Positions 24,823 to 33,360 of a stretch of DNA of 49,581 bases are shown one piece after another. The first letter of the stretch is position 1. Each line of letters begins with the position of its first letter. The DNA lies in NCBI GenBank assembly GCA_947626435.1, contig CANQSB010000024.1, forward strand, positions 1 to 49,581, given 5' to 3'. The stretch is from an uncultured Lachnospiraceae bacterium (lineage in GTDB: Bacteria; Bacillota; Clostridia; Lachnospirales; Lachnospiraceae). Position numbers and translations under genes: made by a program. A model generated the notes under the pieces. That model saw only the letters and a program-made list of their open reading frames with translations, was not told the origin of the DNA and did not search any database.

Positions 24823-25851
24823 TCAGCGCTCCGCTCTATCTGTCAAGCCCGCGATATACTCCCTGACCTTGCCCATCACTTCGCTGTTTTCCCAAAATTC
24901 CCTGTGTCCTATATTTACGGTCACAAAATCGCAGCCATTGCCATAAGCCTGAAAAAGCCTTGCAGAGCTCTCATATGGAACTGTTTCGTCTATATTTGAA
25001 GCCAGTATAAGCGGCTTGACCGACACATCCTTTGCAAACTTCTCCGCCCGCATCTTGTATGACACCAAAAGGCGCAGCGGACCGTGGAAAATATTCAGCT
25101 TATTGTTATAAAGGTCATAGCCATCGGCATACGGCGCCATAAGCACTAAGCCTTTCGGATTCCTCTGACTCGCCACATAATTTGCCACGCCCGTGCCAAG
25201 ACTATAACCCATAATTACTATATCGTTTATGTCGCTTCTCTGGTCAAAATAGTCATATACGGCTAATCCAAATTCTTTAAGGCTTTTGTCCGATGGAACG
25301 CCTGCGCTTTTACCATACCCTGGATAGTCCACATAGGCAAAATTGCACTTTGAAAATGTGACAAGCCTGTCATTTTCTTCCATAAGCCATGCCATTCTTG
25401 CCGAGGAATTATCCTCGTTTCCTCCATAATAAAGCACAAGAGGCGCACCGTCATCGGCATTATGCATAAGCCATCCCGAATATTCGCCTCCATTTATTTC
25501 AATTTTTTCAATGGTATCTTCATAATCTGCCATGCTGTTGTACGCCTTTTCATCAAAGCTCGTCTTAAAAAGCACGGCTGGCGCAAACGCATACACCGCG
25601 ACAAGCAGAAGCGCGGCAACCGCAATGACAGAAAACAAAATATTTGCCAAAAGCATCGCCTTCAGCTTAAGCTTATCCGCCACAATGTCAAATACAAGCT
25701 TCAGCACGAAAATAACAGCCGCCGCGCAAAACATCACAACAGCCGCGCGCTTTACGCCGGCGGACTTAAACATAAACCAGACGAAGGTTACAATCGTACT
25801 GAAAAGCAAACCCGAAAGCAGCGCTCTTTTAAGCTTAGTTTTTATTTCCAT
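24823..25851 (-). CDS. Membrane-anchored alpha/beta hydrolase
   Basis: A 342-residue protein. The first 90 residues contain three hydrophobic spans; the rest is an alpha/beta-hydrolase domain, probably outside the membrane. The oxyanion region is VLYYGGNEDNSS and the nucleophile elbow is MGYSLGTG. The acid is the Asp of ASNIDETVP, and the His is in NIGHREFW near the C-terminus. The pattern matches the YfhR/BEM46-like serine hydrolases. Substrate unknown. Confidence 0.85.
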   Translation of the reverse strand: MEIKTKLKRALLSGLLFSTIVTFVWFMFKSAGVKRAAVVMFCAAAVIFVLKLVFDIVADKLKLKAMLLANILFSVIAVAALLLVAVYAFAPAVLFKTSFDEKAYNSMADYEDTIEKIEINGGEYSGWLMHNADDGAPLVLYYGGNEDNSSARMAWLMEENDRLVTFSKCNFAYVDYPGYGKSAGVPSDKSLKEFGLAVYDYFDQRSDINDIVIMGYSLGTGVANYVASQRNPKGLVLMAPYADGYDLYNNKLNIFHGPLRLLVSYKMRAEKFAKDVSVKPLILASNIDETVPYESSARLFQAYGNGCDFVTVNIGHREFWENSEVMGKVREYIAGLTDRAER

Positions 25852-25888
25852 TTGTATATCCCCCGTTTTGAAAAATTAGGCGTGCGCG

Positions 25889-26587
25889 CTATATTCTCGT
25901 GACAAGCTGCTCGACAAGCTTTGCCGAATGGGCCGCTGCCGCACGCTCAAACTCAGGATAATCCATATGGGCGCTGCCGTCCGCCTTATCCGATATTGCA
26001 CGGATTACGACATACGGGATTTTGTTCAAAAATGCCGCATGCGCTATTGCCGCGCCTTCCATTTCCGCGCAGGAGCCGCCGAAATTTTTGATAAGCGAAT
26101 CCTTCACCGCGCCGTCTGAAATGAACTGGTCGCCGCTCACCACTCTGCCCTCGTACACGGAAATGTCAGGATTTACCTCCCTGCAGACAGCCATTGACTG
26201 CTCCACTAGAGTCCTGTCCGCCTTGAAAAACGAGGTCTCCATCTGTGGGATAATGCCAAGCTCATAGCCAAGCGCCCTCACGTCCATATCATGCTCGCAT
26301 GCGTCGCTTGAAACCACTATGTCGCCGATATTTATCTCCGCCCTAAGCGAACCTGCAACGCCTGTATTAATCACAGCGTCTACATTAAATATGTCCGCCA
26401 GAATCTGCACGCACATGCCAGCGTTTACCTTGCCAATACCGCACTGGACAATCACAACGTCCTTGCCGTTAAGCTTTCCCTCGTGAAATTTCATGCCCGC
26501 CTTTTCGACTATTTTAATCTGTTCGAGCTTTGATTTGAGCTCTGAAACCTCAAGCTCCATTGCTCCGATAATTCCTATTTTATTCAT
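25889..26587 (-). CDS. mtnN: 5'-methylthioadenosine/S-adenosylhomocysteine nucleosidase
   Basis: A 232-residue cytoplasmic enzyme that cleaves adenine from S-adenosylhomocysteine and methylthioadenosine. It starts MNKIGIIGAMELEV, with GIGKVNAG and INTGVAGSL as the nucleoside-phosphorylase fold motifs. MEGAAIAH and the catalytic Asp in ISDKADGS are complete. Its product S-ribosylhomocysteine is the substrate of LuxS, encoded about 0.6 kb downstream of its own start side at 27170, so the two steps of the activated methyl cycle are close together here. Confidence 0.96.
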   Translation of the reverse strand: MNKIGIIGAMELEVSELKSKLEQIKIVEKAGMKFHEGKLNGKDVVIVQCGIGKVNAGMCVQILADIFNVDAVINTGVAGSLRAEINIGDIVVSSDACEHDMDVRALGYELGIIPQMETSFFKADRTLVEQSMAVCREVNPDISVYEGRVVSGDQFISDGAVKDSLIKNFGGSCAEMEGAAIAHAAFLNKIPYVVIRAISDKADGSAHMDYPEFERAAAAHSAKLVEQLVTRI

Positions 26588-26686
26588 TTTAACTTTCCTC
26601 CATACCGCCTTTTGCGGCTTAAATATTGTTGAAAATACTGCCCTTGCGCTGCTTTGCAGCTTTTTTATCCTTGAAAAATGCCAGAC

Positions 26687-27118
26687 TTATAGCATTTCCC
26701 GTGCAAAACTCATCGCTTGCTTTACCGCGGTCTGCTCCTTTGCCAAGGCAATTATCTCGTCATACTGTTTATACATTTTCTGCACCTCGTTTTCCAAGGT
26801 GTAATAATGCCCTATATACGGCACAAGCAGCACCATAAAGAGAAATATGAGCGCAAGCATCGGCATATAGCATGCAATACAGTATATCCCCAGCGCGATA
26901 ATTGTCATAAGCGCGAATGTGACTGTCACTATCAGATGTATAAGGCGTTCATGCTGGAAAAATGACACTTGTGTCAGATGTTCATTCAATACCGCCTGCC
27001 AGTCTGTTCCTTCGGGCATATCCGCTATAAGCCTGTCTATCCTTTCCCGATAACCTACAATTCTTTTTTTCATTTTTACACCCATTCCGACCCAAAAGCA
27101 TCCTGCCAAGATAAGCAC
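26687..27118 (-). CDS. Small membrane protein, unknown function
   Basis: Up to 143 residues. The frame opens with a GTG at 27118 without a ribosome site; ATGs at 27085 (MGVKMKKR) and 27073 are possible alternatives, so the start is uncertain. The middle has two strong membrane spans (IVTVTFALMTIIALGIYCIA and MLALIFLFMVLLVPYIGHYY), flanked by amphipathic charged helices. Not recognised. It lies between luxS and mtnN on the same strand and may simply be carried in that unit. Confidence 0.6.
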   Translation of the reverse strand: MLILAGCFWVGMGVKMKKRIVGYRERIDRLIADMPEGTDWQAVLNEHLTQVSFFQHERLIHLIVTVTFALMTIIALGIYCIACYMPMLALIFLFMVLLVPYIGHYYTLENEVQKMYKQYDEIIALAKEQTAVKQAMSFAREML

Positions 27119-27169
27119 AAACGTGCCAAAATCTCAAACAATGCTATGGCAGTCCTTCATGCCACCGCA

Positions 27170-27649
27170 TCACTGCGGATAAACAAGCCTGTCCTCGCTT
27201 ATGCCGTATAAGACATTTTTGAGATAATGGTCTGCGAGGTAGTTTGCCATGCCCAAATTCATATCGAGATAGTTTCCGCAATCCTTGGGGCTTGCGCCAG
27301 GCACTTCGTCCTTGTAATCGCGGATAAACTCGTACATCTCAATCATAAGCGGCACTATATCCTTCGATTCATAGTCGCCCGCAAGCAGCAGATAAAAGCC
27401 GGTCCTACAGCCCATCGGTCCGAAATAAATCGTCTTATCCTTATAATCCTTATGGTTTCTCAAAAAGGTCGCCCCCAAATGCTCTATCGTATGCACCTCC
27501 GCCGTATTCATTACAGGCTCCTCATTAGGCGAGGTCATTCTCAGGTCAAATGTGGTAATCGTATTTTCGCCCACCTTGTCCTTTCTCGATACATACACCC
27601 CCGGCTGCAGCTTAATGTGGTCGATTGTGAAGCTTGCTATTTTTTCCAT
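27170..27649 (-). CDS. luxS: S-ribosylhomocysteine lyase
   Basis: A 159-residue metalloenzyme that splits S-ribosylhomocysteine into homocysteine and DPD, the precursor of autoinducer-2. The metal site is HTIEH (H53, H57) with C124 in PKDCGNYL, and the catalytic Cys is C81 in GPMGCRTGFY. GGAGG precedes the ATG. Length is standard. It completes the SAH recycling route begun by mtnN. Confidence 0.97.
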   Translation of the reverse strand: MEKIASFTIDHIKLQPGVYVSRKDKVGENTITTFDLRMTSPNEEPVMNTAEVHTIEHLGATFLRNHKDYKDKTIYFGPMGCRTGFYLLLAGDYESKDIVPLMIEMYEFIRDYKDEVPGASPKDCGNYLDMNLGMANYLADHYLKNVLYGISEDRLVYPQ

Positions 27650-27857
27650 ATAAAATCCTCCATTTCCAATTAAATGCCAAAATTTTCCACATACTGTATT
27701 GTCCGTTTCCAGCTAAAGCGTGCATAATGAATTTTATCCGCAAATCCAAACCATTCAGCATAACGCCATTACGTAAATCTGGCATACGAAAAACACTAGT
27801 TTAATTTTACAATAAATGGGTATGTATTTCAATCCTTTAGCGCCTTTTTAGAAATTA

Positions 27858-27904
27858 AAAAAGCCAAAAGCCTTGATTTTAAAAATCCAAAGCTCTTGGC
27901 TTTT
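27858..27904 (-). terminator. Terminator after the paralogue pair
   Basis: A long hairpin on the minus strand: AAAAGCCAAGAGCTTTGG pairs imperfectly with CAAGGCTTTTGGCTTTT, followed by further T residues. It begins 15 bases downstream of the stop codon of the second paralogue. Confidence 0.75.
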
Positions 27905-27919
27905 ACTGACTGTTATCTT

Positions 27920-28975
27920 TTATTTCCCCATAAGCATTTTCAAAAGCTCGTCGGCGCTGTCCGCCATAATGCCGTCCTCGCTGCCGCAGCCCTCGTATCT
28001 TGCGTGGTAGGTTACTCTGCCGTCGTCCCACAGCTTCGCGCCAAATTGAAGATATATCAAATTACCCTCGTATGCTTTTTCTGCCTCTTTCATTTCCTTG
28101 ACGGCTTTGTCAATTTTTTCAAGCAGTTCATCATCTAAATTTTTAACGTCGTGGGCATCAAGAAGCACATTGAATTTAGCGCAATATCTCCATAAACTGT
28201 CCTCCCTAAGATTTGAATCGGCGCTCGTATAATAATTGAATCTTGTATCATGACCGTCCGTGGAATATTTAGCCTCTAAAGCGTCTATGTCTGAATATTG
28301 CCCGAATACAGGATTTTTAAGGCTGCCTGTCTTCATGCACCTTCTTTGAAACCAATCCCACTCAAGACTTGATGCCTCAGCAAAAAGCGCATTTATCGTC
28401 GGATCGCTTTTAAGTGTCTGGCTGCGATCATTGATTGGCTGCTTTGAAAAGTGCAGGGTTTTTGCTTCCTGGAACTGTAATTCAACCGCGTCATCGGCTG
28501 ATACCTCGATGTCACGAATATCTATCTTGTCATATGCGTGAGGTTCGTAATCAGCAGGCTGAGAGGCTATATGTAGGTCATAATTTTTTTTGATTAGCAA
28601 ATCAAACGCCCTGTTATGCAGTTCACGCGCCCTCGCGTATGTATCAGGATCATCCAGCCTAAAAAGCTCCTGTATATCCCATGTATCGCTGGTGCTGCTG
28701 TACCTTGCTTCCTTTTTCAATTTGGCTGAATTGTTTTCCCACGCTTCTCTTGCAGCGGTTACTCCTGCTTTTTTGGCATTGCTTATAGTATTAACGGGAG
28801 TGTTTTCAAGCTTTGCCTTGCCTTCATTGGATATTTCCGATTTAATGCCTGAAGATGTATCTTCTTTGTCCAAACCAGCCATTTTAAATTGAGGGGTTAG
28901 ATTGTTGAGTACAGAGTTTGCCTGAATATTGGCTATTGGTGTTTGGTTCACGTTAATGGTTAAACTATTGGGCAT
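27920..28975 (-). CDS. Unknown protein, tandem paralogue B
   Basis: A 351-residue protein with AGGAGG eight bases ahead of the ATG. I cannot assign a family. It begins NSLTINVNQTPIANIQ, has no signal peptide or membrane span, and has only one conserved Cys (EGCGSEDG near the C-terminus). It is rich in charged residues and tyrosine. A central YSTDGHDTRFNYYTSADS block and the end QFGAKLWDDGRVTYHARYEG are shared with the upstream paralogue at 29163. The N-terminal half is only loosely similar between the two. It is the last gene of a likely blaI-blaR-paralogue A-paralogue B unit. Function unknown. Confidence 0.75.
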   Translation of the reverse strand: MPNSLTINVNQTPIANIQANSVLNNLTPQFKMAGLDKEDTSSGIKSEISNEGKAKLENTPVNTISNAKKAGVTAAREAWENNSAKLKKEARYSSTSDTWDIQELFRLDDPDTYARARELHNRAFDLLIKKNYDLHIASQPADYEPHAYDKIDIRDIEVSADDAVELQFQEAKTLHFSKQPINDRSQTLKSDPTINALFAEASSLEWDWFQRRCMKTGSLKNPVFGQYSDIDALEAKYSTDGHDTRFNYYTSADSNLREDSLWRYCAKFNVLLDAHDVKNLDDELLEKIDKAVKEMKEAEKAYEGNLIYLQFGAKLWDDGRVTYHARYEGCGSEDGIMADSADELLKMLMGK

Positions 28976-29162
28976 ATGTTTTTCCTCCTAAAATCTTTTT
29001 TAACTCTTTCATCGTACTTATAGACTGTGCCTCTTTTCAACGACAATGTAATGTTTTAATATATTGATTCCTTCTGTTATACTCACACGCATTTAGATTT
29101 CCTTCCTGCCCATCACATGGCATTAAATTATGTGACATACAATGGACAGGAATTAGAAAATC

Positions 29163-30221
29163 TTAGTGTCCATCCGTATATTTCCCCATAAGCATTTTCA
29201 AAAGCTCGTCGGCGCTGTCCGCCATAATGCCATCCTCGCTGCCGCAGCCCTCGTATCTTGCGTGGTAGGTTACTCTGCCGTCGTCCCATAGCTTTGCCCC
29301 GAATTGAAGACGCTTCAAATTGCCCTCATATACTTTTTCTACCTCTTTCATTTCCTCAACGGCTGTATCAATTCTTTTACGCATGCTTTCATCTAAATTT
29401 TTGACCGCATGCGCGTCCAAGAGAACATTAAACTTGGCATCATACCGCCATAGACTGTCCTCGCTCAGCTTGGAATCCGCGCTCGTGTAGTAGTTGATCC
29501 TTGTATCATGTTCATCCGTGGAATATTTATTCTCCAAGGCATCTATGTCAGCAAACTGCTTGGCTACAGGATTGCCCGTCCAACGATCTGCTCCCTTGGC
29601 GGCATTTTTAAATATCTGTTCTTTAAGCCATAAAGATCGAATACCAACTAATTCATTATAACGATTTACCAATGACATCGACTCTAAATTATCGGAAAAT
29701 TTCATATCGTATTCACTGTCAAACTGTAACCCATCCACATTTTCGACCTTATCAGCATCTATTTGCATTTCGTGATAATCAGACTTGTCATAAAGCTTAA
29801 ACTCATAATTGTCTGGCATACCCTCAGCATATGTAAACTGATACCCGCTGGGTGGCAGCTCATCAAGCCTCTGTTTCAGTTCTTTTATCTGTGCATATAA
29901 ATCGGGATTATCCAGCCTAAGTCTTTCATCTATATTATACTGATCAGAATAACGCGCCTCCCACTTTAAAACCGAAGAATTACTTTCCCAGTCTTCCCTG
30001 ACGGCAGTTTCTCCTGATTTTTTTACATTATCCTTATTTGCATTAATAGCACTGTTCTCAAGCTTTAATCTGCCAAGCTTTGATATTTTCAATTCAACGG
30101 CTGTCTGTGCATTTTCCTCGTCCAAACCAGCTACCTTAAATTGCGAGAGACTATTCATGGAATTTTTCTGAATATCGGCTATAGGCGTTTGATTGATATT
30201 GATGCTTAAATTATTTGACAT
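29163..30221 (-). CDS. Unknown protein, tandem paralogue A
   Basis: A 352-residue paralogue of the gene at 27920. The start region NNLSININQTPIADIQ and the AGGAGG leader are conserved. The middle (about residues 95-200) differs strongly, while the last 40 residues are nearly identical to paralogue B, even at the DNA level. No signal peptide, membrane span or recognised domain. It begins 50 bases after the second BlaR1-type gene on the same strand, with no terminator seen between, so it is probably controlled by that pair. A toxin-antidote, surface or defence role would be speculation. Confidence 0.75.
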   Translation of the reverse strand: MSNNLSININQTPIADIQKNSMNSLSQFKVAGLDEENAQTAVELKISKLGRLKLENSAINANKDNVKKSGETAVREDWESNSSVLKWEARYSDQYNIDERLRLDNPDLYAQIKELKQRLDELPPSGYQFTYAEGMPDNYEFKLYDKSDYHEMQIDADKVENVDGLQFDSEYDMKFSDNLESMSLVNRYNELVGIRSLWLKEQIFKNAAKGADRWTGNPVAKQFADIDALENKYSTDEHDTRINYYTSADSKLSEDSLWRYDAKFNVLLDAHAVKNLDESMRKRIDTAVEEMKEVEKVYEGNLKRLQFGAKLWDDGRVTYHARYEGCGSEDGIMADSADELLKMLMGKYTDGH

Positions 30222-30271
30222 ATGTTTTTCCTCCTAAATTTTAATATTTTTTAATAATAATGAAGCCTAAA

Positions 30272-31372
30272 TTATTTATCTTCCCTCACCTCAAATCCAT
30301 CTCCTGCCATCATCATTGCCATTTCTTTACTTATTACAGTTTGCTTGTCTTTAGCATGTACAATATATTTTTCTCCCTGCTTTATGATATATGTATTTTC
30401 GGGTGTTATTTCAAAAGTATTACTGTCCGTCACGATTTCAGACTGCGGGGGGGCATACGATGACCGAAAAATAAAAGAATAAGATACTATCAAAACCAAC
30501 AGCATTATCATTCCGATAAATACATTGGCATGATTTTTTTGTACAACCCCCATATCCGCCACAATCTGAAAGCGCTCTAAAATGCTGTCTGAATGGTTTT
30601 CTATCAGTCCTGCCATTCCTACATACTTGTTTATCTGCCTGCTCTCACGGAATGCCTTCAGCATAACTGTCAGATAATCCGCCCTCTCATTTTCACTAAG
30701 ATGATTGACAATGCTTAAATCGCAGCGTATTTCCAAGCTTTGATCCAAATCCTTCTTCAACAGATATACAATAGGATTCCACCAGTATATTCCGCACAGT
30801 ACCGCGATAAGCTGTTTTATCAGTATGTCATGGCTGCGAATATGCGTATATTCATGCATCAGAATATATTGCAGCTCATCATTTCCATATTCCCTGTCAG
30901 GCAGCAGGATTTTGGGGCTGAGTATGCCGAAGCTGCAGGGGGATTTTACATAAGCAGTCTTGATTATTTCTATGCGCCTTTCACACCAGTTCTCATCTAT
31001 ATCACATTTTATCCTCGGAATGTTTCTTATATAAACAATCGCTTTAAAATATGATACCAAATATTTTAACAAAATACACAGGCTGCCTATTATCCATATG
31101 ACGGTAAAAAGCTCATAAACCCGAACAGAGCCAATCTTATAATAAAGCAGATCATGTATTTTATTGTAAACCTTTCTCCAGGGAACGGTATATGACCATG
31201 GCAGCTCTATCGGCAGCGCTATCCTTACCGCGCAAAACAAGTAAAGAAATATTATGGTTGATATGCTGCATACATGAAGCAGCTTTGTCCTAGTGCGCAA
31301 AAAATAAAATAATATGATCAGAATGCTGCTCCACCAAATTGTCATCAGGATAGAAAAAATATTAATCTGCAT
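30272..31372 (-). CDS. BlaR1-type M56 membrane metallopeptidase, copy 2
   Basis: A 366-residue sensor-protease. Membrane spans lie near residues 5-25, 35-55 and 95-115. The zinc-protease region has HEYTHIRSHD and the family YVKSPCSFGILSPKILLP segment, followed by a WWNPIVYLL span. After the last span (VFIGMIMLLVLIVSYSF) only about 65 residues face outside, with no penicillin-binding domain. The ligand is therefore unlikely to be a beta-lactam. It overlaps the blaI copy 2 gene by 11 bases and precedes the unknown paralogues. It is only distantly similar to copy 1 at 2185. Confidence 0.88.
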   Translation of the reverse strand: MQINIFSILMTIWWSSILIILFYFLRTRTKLLHVCSISTIIFLYLFCAVRIALPIELPWSYTVPWRKVYNKIHDLLYYKIGSVRVYELFTVIWIIGSLCILLKYLVSYFKAIVYIRNIPRIKCDIDENWCERRIEIIKTAYVKSPCSFGILSPKILLPDREYGNDELQYILMHEYTHIRSHDILIKQLIAVLCGIYWWNPIVYLLKKDLDQSLEIRCDLSIVNHLSENERADYLTVMLKAFRESRQINKYVGMAGLIENHSDSILERFQIVADMGVVQKNHANVFIGMIMLLVLIVSYSFIFRSSYAPPQSEIVTDSNTFEITPENTYIIKQGEKYIVHAKDKQTVISKEMAMMMAGDGFEVREDK

Positions 31373-31784
31373 CTTGCTTTTCTCCAGATTTTCTGAGTGT
31401 GCTGATGATCTCCTCCAGCTTAGCTATCACTTCGGCATCGCGCTCACTGCTGTTTTTGTCGGCAACTCCCAAAAAGGCGGCTGTGATATCTGCTATTGAT
31501 TTTATGCCCATACCGCGCTTCATCATAACCTCCGCATAATATTCTTCCTTCGTCAAGGCGGGGGCAAGCCTACGCGAATACGTTTTTGTATTTTTTTCAA
31601 GCCCTGTTATTTTGAGATACCCCATATCCGAGAGCGAACGGACAGTTTTAAATAATGTTGCCGATGTCCAGCCCTCCGATTCCAACTGCTGCGCCATCTC
31701 TGCCAAAGTCAGGGGTTCGTTTATTTCCCATAAAATATTGAGAAGTTCTTCTTCTCTCTGCGTAAGACAGTCTTTCTTTTTCAT
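31362..31784 (-). CDS. BlaI/MecI/CopY-family repressor, copy 2
   Basis: The start at 31784 (MKKKDCLTQREEELLNILW) follows GGAG at seven bases, giving 140 residues. The winged helix is clear: PLTLAEMAQQLESEGWTSAT, then LFKTVRSLSDMGYLKITG. The C-terminal helices form the dimer and cleavage region. Its recognition helix differs from copy 1, so the two pairs probably bind different operators. First gene of a unit with the M56 protease and probably the two paralogues downstream. Confidence 0.9.
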   Translation of the reverse strand: MKKKDCLTQREEELLNILWEINEPLTLAEMAQQLESEGWTSATLFKTVRSLSDMGYLKITGLEKNTKTYSRRLAPALTKEEYYAEVMMKRGMGIKSIADITAAFLGVADKNSSERDAEVIAKLEEIISTLRKSGEKQDAD

Positions 31785-31825
31785 AGTAATCTCCATTTTT
31801 TTAAAATGCTATCGAATTTACTTTT

Positions 31826-31864
31826 TTTATAATCGTTGTAATTATTATATCGTCAACTATCTGT
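31826..31864 (-). promoter_or_regulatory. Probable promoter and operator of blaI copy 2
   Basis: On the minus strand TTGACG is followed 17 bases later by ATTATA. An imperfect dyad TTACAACGATTATAA covers the -10 region. This resembles the BlaI layout at 3959-4001 but is less symmetrical. Confidence 0.4.
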
Positions 31865-31902
31865 ATTTTCTTAACATATTTTCTTAATTTTTTTACCGAT
31901 AA

Positions 31903-31948
31903 AAAAGCCATTCCTTAAAGCATATAGCCTTAAAGAATGGCTTTTTAT
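31903..31948. terminator. Terminator downstream of the TrpB2 gene
   Basis: AAAAAGCCATTCTTTAAGG pairs with CTTTAAGGAATGGCTTTTTT on the minus strand around a short loop. A and T tracts on both sides allow function in either direction. It lies 17 bases after the stop codon of the gene at 31965. Confidence 0.85.
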
Positions 31949-31964
31949 TTTCACTGCAAATCAA

Positions 31965-33344
31965 CTATTTATCCACCTTAGGCAGCCCGTCAAAACCTTT
32001 CTGCAGATCCTCATCTGTCGGGATATAATCCGTCATCTCGCCGTCGTGGAATTTCTCATATGCAACCATATCGAAGTAGCCCGTACCCGTCAGCCCGAAA
32101 AGTATCGTCTTTTCCTCGCCTGTCTCCTTGCACTTGAGCGCCTCGTCTATTGCGACGCGGATTGCGTGCGCGCTCTCAGGCGCGGGAAGTATGCCCTCAA
32201 CTCTCGCAAACTGCTCCGCAGCCTCAAACACTGATGTCTGCTCCACCGCAACAGCCTCCATATAGCCGTCATGATAAAGCTGCGAAAGCGTCGAGCTCAT
32301 GCCGTGGAAGCGCAAGCCGCCCGCGTGGTTCGGCGAAGGGATAAAGCCGCTGCCCAGCGTGTACATCTTGGCAAGCGGGCAAATCATTCCTGTATCGCAG
32401 AAATCATATGCAAATTTTCCGCGCGTAAAGCTCGGGCATGACGCAGGTTCTACCGCAATAAAACGGTAATCCTTCTCGCCGCGCAGCTTCTGCCCCATAA
32501 ACGGCGAAATCAAGCCGCCAAGGTTAGAGCCGCCGCCCGCGCAGCCTATTATAATATCAGGCTCGATGCCGTATTTGTCCATGGCGGTCTTTGTCTCAAG
32601 ACCTATCACGGACTGATGCAGCAATACCTGATTCAGCACGCTTCCCAGCACATAGCGGTAGCCCTCGTTTGAAGTCGCAACCTCCACCGCCTCGGAAATG
32701 GCGCAGCCAAGGCTTCCCGTCGTGCCAGGGTGCTCCGCAAGTATCTTGCGCCCTACGTTTGTCGTCTCTGAAGGCGACGGCGTCACGGACGCGCCGTATG
32801 TCCTCATCACCTCGCGGCGGAAAGGCTTCTGCTCATACGAAACCTTTACCATATATACCTTGCAGTCGAGTCCCAGATAAGCGCACGCCATGGAAAGCGC
32901 CGTACCCCACTGTCCCGCTCCTGTCTCTGTAGTCACGCCCTTTAAGCCCTGCTGCTTTGCGTAGTACGCCTGTGCAATAGCGGAATTGAGCTTATGGCTT
33001 CCGCTCGTGTTATTGCCCTCGAATTTGTAATAAATCTTTGCAGGCGTCTGCAGCTTTTCCTCCAGACAGTACGCCCTCACAAGCGGCGACGGGCGGTACA
33101 TTCTGTAAAAATCACGTATCTCCGCAGGTATTTCAATATACGCCGTGGTGTCGTCAAGCTCTTGTCTTACAAGCTCGTCGCAGAAAACTCCTCTAAGCTC
33201 GTCAAAGGTCATAGGCTGCAGCGTGCCTGGGTTCAGGAGCGGAGCGGGTTTGGTCTTCATATCCGCCCGCATATTGTACCATGACTTTGGCATCTCATCT
33301 TCTTCAAGATAAATTTTGTATGGGATATTTTTTTCCTGTTTCAT
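31965..33344 (-). CDS. TrpB2-type PLP-dependent tryptophan synthase beta
   Basis: A 459-residue PLP enzyme of the TrpB2 (tryptophan synthase beta-like) family, longer at the N-terminus than TrpB1. Family features are the RPSPLVRA substrate loop, K118 in GSHKLNSA (PLP Schiff base), ETGAGQWG, and the phosphate-binding GCAGGGSNLGG. No trpA or other trp gene is near, which fits TrpB2, thought to salvage indole with serine or phosphoserine. It lies 16 bases downstream of pgi, possibly co-transcribed. The assignment to the family is firm; the exact reaction in this organism is not shown. Confidence 0.92.
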   Translation of the reverse strand: MKQEKNIPYKIYLEEDEMPKSWYNMRADMKTKPAPLLNPGTLQPMTFDELRGVFCDELVRQELDDTTAYIEIPAEIRDFYRMYRPSPLVRAYCLEEKLQTPAKIYYKFEGNNTSGSHKLNSAIAQAYYAKQQGLKGVTTETGAGQWGTALSMACAYLGLDCKVYMVKVSYEQKPFRREVMRTYGASVTPSPSETTNVGRKILAEHPGTTGSLGCAISEAVEVATSNEGYRYVLGSVLNQVLLHQSVIGLETKTAMDKYGIEPDIIIGCAGGGSNLGGLISPFMGQKLRGEKDYRFIAVEPASCPSFTRGKFAYDFCDTGMICPLAKMYTLGSGFIPSPNHAGGLRFHGMSSTLSQLYHDGYMEAVAVEQTSVFEAAEQFARVEGILPAPESAHAIRVAIDEALKCKETGEEKTILFGLTGTGYFDMVAYEKFHDGEMTDYIPTDEDLQKGFDGLPKVDK

Positions 33345-33360
33345 TGTTACCTCACTGTAA

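Noticed and set aside
27650-27857. Possible SAM- or SAH-type riboswitch upstream of luxS
   Set aside because: I could not find conserved riboswitch core elements; only a normal GGAGG site before luxS.
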